From Aeromicrobium sp. A1-2 (GTDB lineage: Bacteria > Actinomycetota > Actinomycetes > Propionibacteriales > Nocardioidaceae): a stretch of 64,000 bases of DNA. The DNA is taken from positions 1,922,001 through 1,986,000 of the forward strand of contig NZ_CP027482.1 in the NCBI RefSeq assembly GCF_003443875.1, written 5' to 3'. Both the position numbers and the translations under genes were made by a program. The notes beneath the pieces were generated by a model. It saw only the letters and a program-made list of their open reading frames with translations, was not told where the DNA came from and ran no database searches. The stretch's first letter is position 1, and each line of letters starts with the position of its first letter. Shown here one piece after another: positions 1-8,377 of the stretch.

Positions 1-40
1 AACCGGGTGATCGCCGTGTGCCCTGTCCAAGGGAATCCTC

Positions 41-1735
41 ATGGCAACAGCCACCGAAACGGAAACACCCACACGTCAGGCGCGACCCCGACGCGGCGAG
101 GGCCAGTGGGCGCTGGGCTACCGCGAACCACTGAACGCGAACGAGCAGTCCAAGAAGGACGACAACCCACTCAACGTCCGGGCCCGCATCGAGAGCATCT
201 ACTCCCAGCGCGGCTTCGACTCGATCGACCCGGGCGACATGCGCGGACGCTTCCGCTGGTGGGGCCTCTACACGCAGCGCAAGGCTGGCATCGACGGCGG
301 CCGAACCGCGACCCTCGAGCCCGAAGAGCTCGAGGACAAGTACTTCATGCTCCGGGTCCGCGTCGACGGCGGACAGCTGAACCTTGCTCAGCTGCGGACG
401 ATCGCCGACCTTTCGCAGGCCTATGGTCGCGACTCCGCTGACCTGACAGACCGGCAGAACGTCCAATACCACTGGATCGACATCCGGGATGTCCCGACGA
501 TCTGGGAGCGCCTCGAGGCCGTCGGCCTCTCGACCCAGGAGGCGTGCGGTGACTGCCCGCGAGTCATTCTCGGCAGCCCCGTTGCCGGGGTGTCGCTGGA
601 TGAGATCATCGACGGCACGCCAGCGATCGAGCAGATCGAGCGCGAGTTCATCGGCGACCAGGCGTTCTCCAACCTCCCGCGCAAGTTCAAGACCGCGATC
701 AGCGGCCACCCCGGCCACGACGTCGTCCCGCAGATCAACGACATCGCCTTTGCCGGCGCGGTGCACCCCCAGCATGGACCCGGCTTCGACCTCTGGGTGG
801 GCGGCGGCCTCTCGACCAACCCCATGTTGGCGCAGCGGGTCGGCGTGTGGGTGCCGCTCGACGAGGTGGCCGACGTCTGGAAGGGCGTCACGAGCATCTT
901 TCGCGACTACGGCTACCGGCGCCTGCGCACCCGTGCGCGGCTGAAGTTCCTGATTGCCGACTGGGGCGTCGAGAAGTTCCGCGAAGTGCTCGAGACCGAG
1001 TACCTCGGACGTACGCTCGTCCACCTCGACGCGCCCGAGGCGCCCGAGGCGCCCGCCACCCCGGCGGATCACGTCGGCGTGTTCCGGCAGACCGACGGCA
1101 AGTATTTCGTGGGCGCCGCGCCCACGGTCGGCCGCATCTCCGGCACGCTGCTGCACCAGGTCGCCGACATCGTCGAGGCCCACGGCAGCGACAGAATCCG
1201 CACGACGCCGATGCAGAAGCTGCTGGTCCTGGATGTCGAGGAGCATCGGGTCGAGTCACTCGTGGCCGCCCTCGCTGAGATCGGCCTCCACGCTCGCCCG
1301 TCGCAGTGGCGTCGCAACACGATGGCGTGCACGGGCATCGAGTTCTGCAAGCTCGCGATCGTCAACACCAAGGATCGCGCCAAGGACCTGATCGCCGAGC
1401 TCGAGCAGAGGGTGCCCGAGCTCGACTCCCCCATCACGGTCAACGTCAACGGCTGCCCCAACTCGTGCGCCCGCATCCAGACCGCCGACATCGGCCTCAA
1501 GGGCATGTTGGTCAACGACGCCGACGGCAACACCGTGGAGGGCTTCCAGGTGCACCTCGGTGGCGCGCTCGGGCTCGAGGCTGGCTTCGGTCGCAAGTTG
1601 CGGGCGCACAAGGTCGCCGGGGACCGCCTTCCCGACTACATCGAGAAGCTCTCCCGGACGTACCTCGAGCAGCGTGAGCACGGCGAGCCCTTCGCCCGGT
1701 GGGTCGCCCGAGCCGACGACGAGGTGCTGCGATGA
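41..1735 (+). CDS. nirA: Ferredoxin-dependent sulfite (nitrite) reductase, NirA type
   Basis: This 564-residue siroheme/4Fe-4S enzyme should reduce sulfite to sulfide with six electrons in the cytoplasm. The cluster/siroheme cysteines are visible as C430-x5-C436 (ACTGIEFC) and C472-x3-C476 (NGCPNSC). The WGLYTQR tyrosine near residue 78 and a cysteine in EACGDCPR (169 or 172) match the Tyr-Cys pair described in mycobacterial NirA, which acts as a sulfite reductase. Both ferrodoxin-like halves are present and the length is normal. The stop overlaps the next gene by ATGA, and a siroheme chelatase follows, so sulfur assimilation is a better assignment than nitrite reduction. Only 40 bases lie upstream, so the operon may start outside the window. 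Confidence 0.95.
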   Translation: MATATETETPTRQARPRRGEGQWALGYREPLNANEQSKKDDNPLNVRARIESIYSQRGFDSIDPGDMRGRFRWWGLYTQRKAGIDGGRTATLEPEELEDKYFMLRVRVDGGQLNLAQLRTIADLSQAYGRDSADLTDRQNVQYHWIDIRDVPTIWERLEAVGLSTQEACGDCPRVILGSPVAGVSLDEIIDGTPAIEQIEREFIGDQAFSNLPRKFKTAISGHPGHDVVPQINDIAFAGAVHPQHGPGFDLWVGGGLSTNPMLAQRVGVWVPLDEVADVWKGVTSIFRDYGYRRLRTRARLKFLIADWGVEKFREVLETEYLGRTLVHLDAPEAPEAPATPADHVGVFRQTDGKYFVGAAPTVGRISGTLLHQVADIVEAHGSDRIRTTPMQKLLVLDVEEHRVESLVAALAEIGLHARPSQWRRNTMACTGIEFCKLAIVNTKDRAKDLIAELEQRVPELDSPITVNVNGCPNSCARIQTADIGLKGMLVNDADGNTVEGFQVHLGGALGLEAGFGRKLRAHKVAGDRLPDYIEKLSRTYLEQREHGEPFARWVARADDEVLR

Positions 1736-1935
1736 CCGCCCGCGCTGTGCCGTTTCACTGCCCCTACTGCGCCGACGAGGACCTGCGTCCCCACGGCGAG
1801 AAGCACGGCGAGTGGGAGTGCCGCTCCTGCCTCAGGGCATTCCGCCTCGGCTTCATCGGACAGCTCGCCCCCACCAACCTGACCACCCACGAGACACCCA
1901 CTGCAGCACCAAACGGAAGGAGGACAGCATCATGA
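1732..1935 (+). CDS. Small zinc-ribbon protein of the sulfite reductase operon
   Basis: A 67-residue peptide with two CxxC knuckles (CPYC near residue 10 and CRSC near residue 27) that should bind one zinc or iron. Its ATG overlaps the nirA stop (ATGA) and its own stop overlaps the next start in the same way, so it is translationally coupled on both sides. Small cysteine-knuckle proteins occur beside nirA in other actinobacteria. I infer an accessory role such as metal or cluster handling for the reductase, but no catalytic function can be read from the sequence. The C-terminal third is low complexity. Confidence 0.75.
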   Translation: MTARAVPFHCPYCADEDLRPHGEKHGEWECRSCLRAFRLGFIGQLAPTNLTTHETPTAAPNGRRTAS

Positions 1936-2690
1936 CCGCACCAGCACTCATTGCTCTTGCGCATGGCAGCCGCGATCCGCGTTCTGCCCAGACGATCACA
2001 GCCCTGACGGAGTTGGTGGCGTGCATGCGTCCCGACCTCCGGATCGAGCCAGCTTTTCTCGACCTCGCCGAGCCCGACTTCGACGCCGCCGTCAACCGGC
2101 TGGTGGCCGAGGGACACCAGGAGATCGTGGTGGTGCCGTTGCTGCTCACCGAGGCGTTCCACGCCAACATCGACGTGCCGAGCGTCATCGCGGCCGCTCT
2201 GGCGCGGCACAACGGCATCTTGATCGAGGCCACGAAGGTGCTCGGCATCGAGAATGCGTTCTTCCACATCCTCGACAAGCGTCTGCGCGACGCGCTCTCG
2301 CTCAACAAGGTGCGTGAGCTCGATGCCCTCGTGCTCGCGGGCGCCGGCTCGTCCGACCCGCTGGCCAACGCGGCCATCTCCCGGGCTGCCCGGGCCTGGG
2401 GCGCGCACCACAAGCTGCCGACGATCGCGGCGTTCGCCTCGAGCGTTCCGCCGGCCGCCGGTGAGGCAGTCCGCGCCCACCGGGCGGACGGACGCCGACA
2501 CATCGCGGTTGGCCAGCTGTTCCTCGCACCTGGCGTCCTGCCGGACCGGGTGACCGAGCTGGCGTACGAGGCCGGGGCCGTCGCGGTGGCCGAGCCGCTG
2601 GGCGTCGACGACGAGATCGCCCGGGTCATCCTGGCGCGGTACGCCGTCGGTGCGGTCGACCTCGTCCCGCTGGAACCGCTGTCGGCCTGA
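1932..2690 (+). CDS. Sirohydrochlorin chelatase (CbiX/SirB family)
   Basis: A 252-residue two-domain chelatase expected to insert Fe2+ into sirohydrochlorin, giving siroheme for the upstream sulfite reductase. The N-terminal domain opens with ALAHGSRDPRS, which carries a metal-binding histidine, and a second histidine is in LTEAFHANIDVP. The second half repeats the fold (LVLAGAGSSDP). The ATG at 1932 overlaps the preceding stop by four bases, so the start is well fixed. Cobalt chelation for cobalamin is the other known activity of the family; the operon partner favours iron. The gene ends 19 bases before a convergent PPK2 gene. Confidence 0.9.
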   Translation: MTAPALIALAHGSRDPRSAQTITALTELVACMRPDLRIEPAFLDLAEPDFDAAVNRLVAEGHQEIVVVPLLLTEAFHANIDVPSVIAAALARHNGILIEATKVLGIENAFFHILDKRLRDALSLNKVRELDALVLAGAGSSDPLANAAISRAARAWGAHHKLPTIAAFASSVPPAAGEAVRAHRADGRRHIAVGQLFLAPGVLPDRVTELAYEAGAVAVAEPLGVDDEIARVILARYAVGAVDLVPLEPLSA

Positions 2691-2709
2691 GCCGCGTGGG
2701 TCGAGCGCG

Positions 2710-3549
2710 CTACATCGTCGCGAGACGTGCGCGCTCGGCCTCGACGGCGAAGTCGGCGACCGGCCACTCCAGGTCGAGGGCGCGCAGCTGTTCCAGCAGC
2801 AGCGCTGCCACGGCCCAGTTGCGGTACCACTTGCGACCACTCGGCACGATGTGCCACGGGGCGTGCGCGGTCGAGCAGCGCTCGAGCGCCAAGGCGTACG
2901 CCCGCTGGTAGTCGCCCCACAGCATGCGCTCGTCGAGGTCGCCGGTGTTGTACTTCCAGTGCTTGCTGGGGTCATCCAGCCGGGCGGCCAGTCGTTCCGC
3001 CTGATCGTCGGCGGTGATGTGCAGGAAGCACTTGATGATGACCCCACCGGAGTCCGTGAATGCCTGCTCGAAGTCGTTGATCGCGCTGTAGCGACGCTCG
3101 ATCTCCTCGGGGGGCGCGAGCTGGCGGACCCGGCCGATCAGCACGTCCTCGTAGTGCGACCGGTCGAAAACGCCGATCATCCCCGGGCCGGGCAGCGCCC
3201 GCTCGACCCGCCACAGGAAGTCGTGCTCGAGTTCTTCGGGTGATGGCTTCTTGAACGAGGTGATGGTCAGTCCCTGGGGATCGACCAGGCCCGCGACGTG
3301 GCGGATGATGCCGCCCTTGCCCGAGGTGTCCATGCCCTGCAGGACGACCAGCACCCGTGCGTTGCTCGACTCGGCCCGACCACCGGCGAACAGCTTTTCT
3401 TGCAGGTCGCTGAGCTCCTTCCCCATCTCGGCGAGGTGCTTCGCGGCGTCGTCCTTCTTGCCAGAGAAGCCCGTAGTGGCCCGCGAGTCGTATGCCGAGA
3501 GGTCGACCGGCGCTGTGATGGTGAGCTGGGCATCGAGAGACTTGGCCAT
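2710..3549 (-). CDS. ppk2: Polyphosphate kinase 2 (PPK2) family nucleotide phosphotransferase
   Basis: A 279-residue cytosolic kinase that transfers phosphate between polyphosphate and nucleoside di- or monophosphates. It has the PPK2 Walker A-like loop GMDTSGKGG, the FDRSHYEDVL Walker B-like segment, and a conserved tail (GRKWYRNW). The length fits a single-domain PPK2. I chose the ATG at 3549 because CATACT sits exactly six bases upstream, as in other apparently leaderless genes here; longer upstream reading lacks family similarity. The gene is divergent from a stress-protein gene that starts 65 bases away. The sequence does not show which nucleotide it prefers. Confidence 0.9.
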   Translation of the reverse strand: MAKSLDAQLTITAPVDLSAYDSRATTGFSGKKDDAAKHLAEMGKELSDLQEKLFAGGRAESSNARVLVVLQGMDTSGKGGIIRHVAGLVDPQGLTITSFKKPSPEELEHDFLWRVERALPGPGMIGVFDRSHYEDVLIGRVRQLAPPEEIERRYSAINDFEQAFTDSGGVIIKCFLHITADDQAERLAARLDDPSKHWKYNTGDLDERMLWGDYQRAYALALERCSTAHAPWHIVPSGRKWYRNWAVAALLLEQLRALDLEWPVADFAVEAERARLATM

Positions 3550-3555
3550 GTCGGC

Positions 3556-3561
3556 AGTATG
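3556..3561 (-). promoter_or_regulatory. -10 element of ppk2 (CATACT)
   Basis: CATACT followed by six bases (GCCGAC) and the ATG at 3549. There is no ribosome binding site, so a leaderless transcript is likely. Confidence 0.5.
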
Positions 3562-3600
3562 CCCGACGGGTGGCGCAGCACGCATGACGTACGAGCGCCG

Positions 3601-3606
3601 TAGACT
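3601..3606 (+). promoter_or_regulatory. -10 element of the stress-protein gene (TAGACT)
   Basis: TAGACT lies seven bases before the ATG at 3614, with no Shine-Dalgarno sequence between them. Confidence 0.55.
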
Positions 3607-3613
3607 CCTGCAC

Positions 3614-4105
3614 ATGTATGACGTCGCACTCCTCATCGAACGCCAGCTCAACGAACTCGACGCAGATCAGATCATCGCGCTGCACGAAGGTCTCGACGAC
3701 ACGATCGGCTACCACCTGCTGCTGCCGGTGGAGAGCTCGCAGGCGATCCTGACGTCCTCGATGAGCGCCCTCGGCTCGGGGCAGATCACGCCGATCACCG
3801 AGCCCGACGCGATCGAAGAGGTGCAGCAGCAGATCGTCAAGGCCGGCCAGTCCGAGCTCGACGCGAGCGCGGCCCTGCTCCGTGAGCGAGGCCAGCAGGT
3901 CTCGGCGGTGCTGACCGAGGGCGACCCAATCGACGCACTCCTCGAGCTCGTGACGTCCAGCGGGTCTTCGGAGGTCATCATCCTCACTGAGCCGCACATC
4001 GTGCGCGAGTTCCTGCAGCTGGACTGGACGTCGCGGGCGCAGCGCAAGCTCGACGTGCCCAGCGTCCACCTGCTCGAGCACGTGCCGTTCGACGCCCAGC
4101 GCTGA
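3614..4105 (+). CDS. Universal-stress-protein-like protein
   Basis: A 163-residue soluble protein with alternating hydrophobic strands and helices and an acidic N-terminal half. The C-terminal half (GDPIDALLELVTSSGSSEVIILTEPHIVREFL, read in two parts) resembles the nucleotide-binding half of UspA-like proteins. The classical ATP-loop glycines are not clear, so nucleotide binding is uncertain. The start at 3614 is set by the TAGACT box just upstream. It is divergent from ppk2, which could mean shared stress regulation, but no common operator is visible. The family assignment is tentative; expression of the gene is well supported by promoter and codon pattern. Confidence 0.65.
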   Translation: MYDVALLIERQLNELDADQIIALHEGLDDTIGYHLLLPVESSQAILTSSMSALGSGQITPITEPDAIEEVQQQIVKAGQSELDASAALLRERGQQVSAVLTEGDPIDALLELVTSSGSSEVIILTEPHIVREFLQLDWTSRAQRKLDVPSVHLLEHVPFDAQR

Positions 4106-4130
4106 TCCGGCGCCGGCTGGCCCTGCCACG

Positions 4131-4136
4131 TAGGCT
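4131..4136 (+). promoter_or_regulatory. -10 element of msrB (TAGGCT)
   Basis: TAGGCT with six bases (TGAGAC) to the ATG at 4143; leaderless layout. Confidence 0.6.
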
Positions 4137-4142
4137 TGAGAC

Positions 4143-4550
4143 ATGGCTTACGACGTGGAAAAGACCGACCAAGAGTGGAAGGCCGAGCTGAGCGCGGCCG
4201 AGTTCGATGTGCTGCGCAAGGCTGGCACGGAACGTCCGTTCAGCTCGTCGTACGAGACGGATCCGACGGTCGGCGTCTACGAGTGCCGCGCCTGCAGCGC
4301 CGAGCTGTTTCGCAGCGATACCAAGTTCGATGCGCACTGCGGCTGGCCGGCGTTCTACTCCCCGCTCGCCGAGGACCGCGTCGAGTACATCGAGGACCGC
4401 TCGATGTTCGGCGGCGTACGCACCGAGGTGCGCTGCGCCCGATGCGGCTCGCACCTCGGCCACGTGTTCAAGGGCGAAGGCTTCCCGACTCCCACCGACG
4501 AGCGCTTCTGCATCAACGGCGTGAGCCTGCAGCTCCGCGCCGACTCCTGA
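4143..4550 (+). CDS. msrB: Peptide-methionine (R)-S-oxide reductase MsrB
   Basis: A 135-residue repair enzyme that reduces methionine-R-sulfoxide in oxidised proteins using thioredoxin. Two structural-zinc CxxC pairs are present (CRAC near residue 46 and CARC near residue 99), together with the substrate pocket segments CGWPAF and GSHLGHVF. The catalytic cysteine lies in RFCINGVSL near the C-terminus. Length and start are typical. It stands alone behind its own promoter, and a long inverted repeat follows the stop. Thioredoxin encoded near 44.9 kb is a plausible reductant. Confidence 0.95.
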   Translation: MAYDVEKTDQEWKAELSAAEFDVLRKAGTERPFSSSYETDPTVGVYECRACSAELFRSDTKFDAHCGWPAFYSPLAEDRVEYIEDRSMFGGVRTEVRCARCGSHLGHVFKGEGFPTPTDERFCINGVSLQLRADS

Positions 4551-4563
4551 GTCACCTCGCCTT

Positions 4564-4631
4564 CCCGCTGAGCCTGACGTTTGTGTCGTGTCCGTCCGGC
4601 GATTCGCGACAAAAAGGTCAGGCTCAGCGGG
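4564..4631. terminator. Long inverted repeat between convergent msrB and hemQ
   Basis: CCCGCTGAGCCTGAC (4564-4578) is repeated as a perfect 15-base inverted copy at 4617-4631. The 38-base spacer contains a weaker imperfect palindrome and an A5 run. It occupies almost all of the gap between two converging genes, so a bidirectional terminator is the simple reading. The size and internal structure would also fit a dispersed palindromic repeat, but I see no second copy in this window. Confidence 0.6.
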
Positions 4632-4632
4632 G

Positions 4633-5340
4633 TCAGGGCCAGAGTTCGGTGAGCTCGGTGACGGTGTGCGCGCGGCCCGTGTAGAACGGGACCTCTTCGC
4701 GTACGTGGCGACGGGCCTGGCTGGCCCGCAGCTCGCGCATCAGGTCGACGATGCGGTGCAGCTCGTCGGCCTCGAACGCGAGCATCCACTCGTAGTCGCC
4801 CAGTGCGAACGAGGCGACCGTGTTGGCCCGCACGTCGGGATAGTCCCGGGCCTGCATGCCGTGCTCGCGCAGCATCTCGCGACGCTCCTCGTCGGGCAGC
4901 AAGTACCACTCGTACGACCGGACGAACGGATAGACGCAGACGTACGGGTGGGTCTCATCCTCGGCCATGAACGCCGGGATGTGCGACCGGTTGAACTCCG
5001 CCGGCCGGTGCAACGCCATCTGCGACCACACCGGCGCCATGCGGGCGCCCAGGGCCGTACGTCGGAACGCGTTGTAGGCGGCCTGCAGCGCGTCGCTGGT
5101 CGGCGCGTGCCACCAGATCATCAGGTCGGCGTCGGCCCGCAGGCCACTCACGTCGTAGGTGCCACGCACGATGACGTCGTCAGCCGCGAGCTTGGCGATC
5201 AGCTCGTCGACCTCGGCCGCGATCTCGGCGCGTGGAGCGTCGCCCAGGACCTTCTCGATCCGGAACACCGACCACATCGTGTAGCGGATCGTGTCGTTGA
5301 TCTCCTTGGCCAGTTTGCCCTTGTTCGCGATGGTGCTCAT
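4633..5340 (-). CDS. hemQ: Coproheme decarboxylase HemQ (chlorite dismutase family)
   Basis: A 235-residue enzyme of the chlorite dismutase fold that oxidatively decarboxylates coproheme III to haem b, the last step of the coproporphyrin-dependent pathway in Gram-positive bacteria. Family features include YTMWSVFR at the N-terminus, the MIWWHA strand, and EHGM followed by [14 protein letters not shown]; the EHG histidine is the likely proximal haem ligand. The ATG at 5340 overlaps the stop of the oxidase gene by ATGA. The order hemE, oxidase, hemQ makes the role secure and argues against a detoxifying chlorite dismutase. Confidence 0.95.
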   Translation of the reverse strand: MSTIANKGKLAKEINDTIRYTMWSVFRIEKVLGDAPRAEIAAEVDELIAKLAADDVIVRGTYDVSGLRADADLMIWWHAPTSDALQAAYNAFRRTALGARMAPVWSQMALHRPAEFNRSHIPAFMAEDETHPYVCVYPFVRSYEWYLLPDEERREMLREHGMQARDYPDVRANTVASFALGDYEWMLAFEADELHRIVDLMRELRASQARRHVREEVPFYTGRAHTVTELTELWP

Positions 5341-6668
5341 GCGTCTATTGTCCCAGCGTCCAGAAGTCGCCGTGCGGCCGCCCGACCCGAGGCGATGACC
5401 GCCGGGATGCCGACGCCGCGATAGGCCGCACCGCAGACCTCGAGCCCACGCACCGAGGCGACAGAACGCTCGATGGTGGCGACCCTGTCGAGGTGACCGA
5501 CGTCGTACTGCGGCAGCGCCCCTCCCCAGCGCTGCACCACCGCGTCGACCGGTTCCGCAAGTCCGCCGAACGCCGCACGCAGGTCGGCCAGTGCGCCCGC
5601 GGTGATGGCGCGATCGTCGTGCTGGAGGAGCGTCGCCTCGCCCGCACGCCCGACCGAGGCGCGGATGACCGTACGTCCGGTGTCCGCGACCCAGCCCCAC
5701 TTGTTGGACGACACGGTCGCCGCCTTGATGAACTTCCCGTCGACGGGCGGGACCAGGAAGCCGGATCCTTCGAACGCCGGCGGCTCGTCGAGCACGTACG
5801 TGACGATCGCCATGCTGGCGTAGTCGATCGCGGCGAGCGCGAAGGCGGCATCGGGTGCATCCTCGGCGATCAGTCGCGCGGCGGCCGGTGCCGGGGCCGC
5901 CACCACGACGGCATCCACGTCAAGATGCTCGACGCCGGTCGTCGGCCCGACCGAGAGACGCCAGCCGTCCGTCGTCCGAGTGATCGCGCGGACCGTCGAG
6001 TCGAGCCGGACCTCCAGGCCGGGGGTCGCCGCGACAGCGGCCGGCAGCTGGCCCACTCCCCCGACAAGTCCGGCGAACACCGGGCCGCTCGCCGTCGCAG
6101 CGGCCCGAGCCGCGGTGGCGCCGGCGAGCAGGTCGGGGCCCAAGGCGGCTATCTGAGGGGTCGTGGCACGCAGCGACAAGGCCTCGGTGTGACCGGCATA
6201 GACACCGCCCAGCAATGGCTCTACGAGACGGTCAAGTACGTCCCGACCGAGCCGCGTGGCGACGAAGTCCGCAACGGAGACGTCCTCGTCCGGCACCGGA
6301 AGCACATGCGGATCGTCGACCCGGGCGATACCGGAGGCAGCCAGCTCGGTCAGATCGGCGGGGATGCCCATAACCGTGGCAGGCATGGGTCGCAGCTCGC
6401 CATGGGTCCAGATGGACGCCGTGATGGTGTGCGGGTTGACCATCTTGCCGTCGAGTCCGACTGCCGCGATCAGGTCCAAGCCTTCGGGTCGGCGAGCCAG
6501 GATCGACTCGGCCCCGAGGTCCAGCGTCAGATCGCCGACCGAGCCCAGCCGGAGCTTGCCACCGAGTCGGTCCGAGCCCTCCAGAATGACGACGTCCGCG
6601 CCGCTGGAGGCCAGCTCGTACGCCGCGGCCAGCCCGGCCATGCCACCACCGACGACTGCGACACGCAT
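5337..6668 (-). CDS. cgoX: Coproporphyrinogen III oxidase (HemY/CgoX-type flavoprotein)
   Basis: A 443-residue FAD enzyme with an N-terminal Rossmann loop ([15 protein letters not shown]), the GGKL segment typical of the protoporphyrinogen oxidase family, and a C-terminal FAD motif ([17 protein letters not shown]). With HemQ directly downstream, the substrate should be coproporphyrinogen III rather than protoporphyrinogen IX; this follows from what is known of actinobacterial haem synthesis. The gene starts one base after the hemE stop and overlaps hemQ by four bases. I see no truncation. Databases often label this family hemG or hemY. Confidence 0.93.
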   Translation of the reverse strand: MRVAVVGGGMAGLAAAYELASSGADVVILEGSDRLGGKLRLGSVGDLTLDLGAESILARRPEGLDLIAAVGLDGKMVNPHTITASIWTHGELRPMPATVMGIPADLTELAASGIARVDDPHVLPVPDEDVSVADFVATRLGRDVLDRLVEPLLGGVYAGHTEALSLRATTPQIAALGPDLLAGATAARAAATASGPVFAGLVGGVGQLPAAVAATPGLEVRLDSTVRAITRTTDGWRLSVGPTTGVEHLDVDAVVVAAPAPAAARLIAEDAPDAAFALAAIDYASMAIVTYVLDEPPAFEGSGFLVPPVDGKFIKAATVSSNKWGWVADTGRTVIRASVGRAGEATLLQHDDRAITAGALADLRAAFGGLAEPVDAVVQRWGGALPQYDVGHLDRVATIERSVASVRGLEVCGAAYRGVGIPAVIASGRAAARRLLDAGTIDA

Positions 6669-6669
6669 G

Positions 6670-7713
6670 TCAGGAGGCGGTGGACTCGTAGCCGTGCACG
6701 AAGTCGACCAGGCGCGCCAGCGAGTCCGGATCGGTGGCGGGAAGCACCCCGTGGCCCAGGTTGAAGACATGCCCTTCGGCCGCGCTTGCGGCATCGATGA
6801 TCTGCGCGGCGCGGGAGTGCACGAACTCGGTCGGCGCGAACAGCGTCGTGGGATCGAGGTTGCCCTGGACCGCGCGCCCAGGCCCGACCCGCCGGACGGC
6901 CTCGTCCATCGGCACCCGCCAGTCGACGCCGACGACGTCAGCGCCCGCGTCGCCCATCGAGTGCAGCAGCTCGCCGGTGCCCACGCCGAAGTGAATGCGC
7001 GGCACACCGAGGTCAGCCACCGAGTCCAGCACGGCGGCCGAGTGTGGCTTGACGTACGTCTCGTAGTCCGCGAGCGACAGCGTGCCAGCCCACGAGTCGA
7101 ACAGCTGGACCGCAGAGGCGCCGGCCTCGACCTGCAGTCGGAGGAACTGACCGGCAATCGCGGCCATCCGGCCCAGCAGGGCGTGCCACAGATCTGGCTC
7201 GGAGTACATCAGCTGCTTGGTCAGTCGGTGGTCACGCGAGGGCCCGCCCTCGACGAGGTAGGACGCCAGGGTGAACGGTGCGCCCGCGAAGCCAATCAGC
7301 GGTGTCGTGCCCAGCTCGCCGACCAGGGCCGTGACGGCGTCGGTGATCGGGCTGACGTCGTCCGGCTCGATGTCGCGGAACTGCGTGAGTTGTGCGGCCG
7401 AGCGGATCGGATCCGCGACGACCGGTCCGACGCCCGGCACGATGTCCAGATCGACGCCGATCGCCTTGAGCGGCACGACGATGTCAGAGAAGAAGATCGC
7501 CGCATCGACGCCGTAGCGGCGTACGGGCTGCATCGTGATCTCGACGACCATGTCGGTCCGAAAGCACGACTCGAGCATCGCGGTGCCCTCGCGCAGTGCG
7601 AGGTACTCAGGGAGCGAGCGGCCAGCCTGGCGCATGAACCACACCGGCGTGTGATCGGGTCGCTCCCCTCGGCAGGCTTGGAGGAAAGCGCTGTCGGTCA
7701 TCGTCGAGGTCAC
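6670..7713 (-). CDS. hemE: Uroporphyrinogen decarboxylase
   Basis: A 347-residue enzyme that removes four acetate carboxyls from uroporphyrinogen III to give coproporphyrinogen III, the substrate of the next gene product. The family signature [15 protein letters not shown] is near residue 25, and the YMYSEPDLW and FDSWAG segments of the active-site barrel are also present. I prefer the GTG at 7713 because GACACT lies exactly six bases before it; an in-frame ATG at 7701 is the alternative. It is the first gene of hemE-cgoX-hemQ, with one-base and four-base junctions. Confidence 0.95.
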   Translation of the reverse strand: MTSTMTDSAFLQACRGERPDHTPVWFMRQAGRSLPEYLALREGTAMLESCFRTDMVVEITMQPVRRYGVDAAIFFSDIVVPLKAIGVDLDIVPGVGPVVADPIRSAAQLTQFRDIEPDDVSPITDAVTALVGELGTTPLIGFAGAPFTLASYLVEGGPSRDHRLTKQLMYSEPDLWHALLGRMAAIAGQFLRLQVEAGASAVQLFDSWAGTLSLADYETYVKPHSAAVLDSVADLGVPRIHFGVGTGELLHSMGDAGADVVGVDWRVPMDEAVRRVGPGRAVQGNLDPTTLFAPTEFVHSRAAQIIDAASAAEGHVFNLGHGVLPATDPDSLARLVDFVHGYESTAS

Positions 7714-7771
7714 TCGCCCAGTGTCTCAGGTCGTGCGGAGTGTCGGGGCTGTGGCCTGACCCTTCCGCGCC

Positions 7772-7777
7772 TACCAT
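7772..7777 (+). promoter_or_regulatory. -10 element of the DUF3000 gene (TACCAT)
   Basis: TACCAT plus six bases (CACAGG) to the GTG at 7784. Confidence 0.55.
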
Positions 7778-7783
7778 CACAGG

Positions 7784-8377
7784 GTGGGAGCCCGAAGCGA
7801 GATCGACCGCACCCCCGCACGATTCACGGCTGCGGTAGAGCAGGTACGCCAGGCAGTCCTCCGACCTGAGGTCGTGGTGGACGAGATGCCTGCGCCCCAA
7901 CGCATCGCGCCGCACGCCTTCGCGATGAGCGGAGACGTCCTTGTCGGCGAGGACGAGCTGGCGACGGGCCGCTTCATTCTGCTGCACGATCCGGCCGGCA
8001 ACGACGCGTGGGGCGGCACATTCCGCTGTGTCACGTTCGCACGTGCCGACATCGACGCAGACATGGCCGCCGATCCTGTGCTCCCGAGCGTCGGGTGGAG
8101 CTGGCTGACCGAGGCCCTCGAGGCGTACGGCAGCGAATACACCGCGGCCAGTGGCAGCGTCACGGTCGTGAGGTCCGAAGGCTTCGGCGAGATGGAGGCC
8201 GACGGTTCGGACGCACAGATCGAGGTGCGCGCCTCATGGACGCCGCTGGCCGACGAATCGACCGCCGGCATGGACTCACATGCCGCCGCGTGGTCCAACC
8301 TGTTGTGTGCCATCGCCGGCCTGCCACCCTTGGCGCCCGGCGTGATCCCGTTGCAGCGCAGGCGTGGTGTGCGTTGA
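7784..8377 (+). CDS. DUF3000 family protein
   Basis: A 197-residue cytosolic protein of a family confined to actinobacteria. It begins with a helical segment (RFTAAVEQVRQAVLRPEV), followed by mixed strands and helices and a conserved tail (AAWSNLLCAIAGLPPLAPGV). Its function is unknown. It is almost always found next to RNase D, as here, where its stop overlaps the RNase D start (TTGA). Co-translation suggests a role connected with RNA turnover or the folding of that enzyme, which is inference. The GTG start is supported by the TACCAT box six bases upstream. Confidence 0.88.
   Translation: MGARSEIDRTPARFTAAVEQVRQAVLRPEVVVDEMPAPQRIAPHAFAMSGDVLVGEDELATGRFILLHDPAGNDAWGGTFRCVTFARADIDADMAADPVLPSVGWSWLTEALEAYGSEYTAASGSVTVVRSEGFGEMEADGSDAQIEVRASWTPLADESTAGMDSHAAAWSNLLCAIAGLPPLAPGVIPLQRRRGVR

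Noticed and set aside
41-2690. Dissimilatory nitrite reduction locus
   Set aside because: The chelatase and zinc-ribbon partners and the Tyr-Cys features of NirA fit assimilatory sulfite reduction; no nitrate or nitrite transport genes are near.
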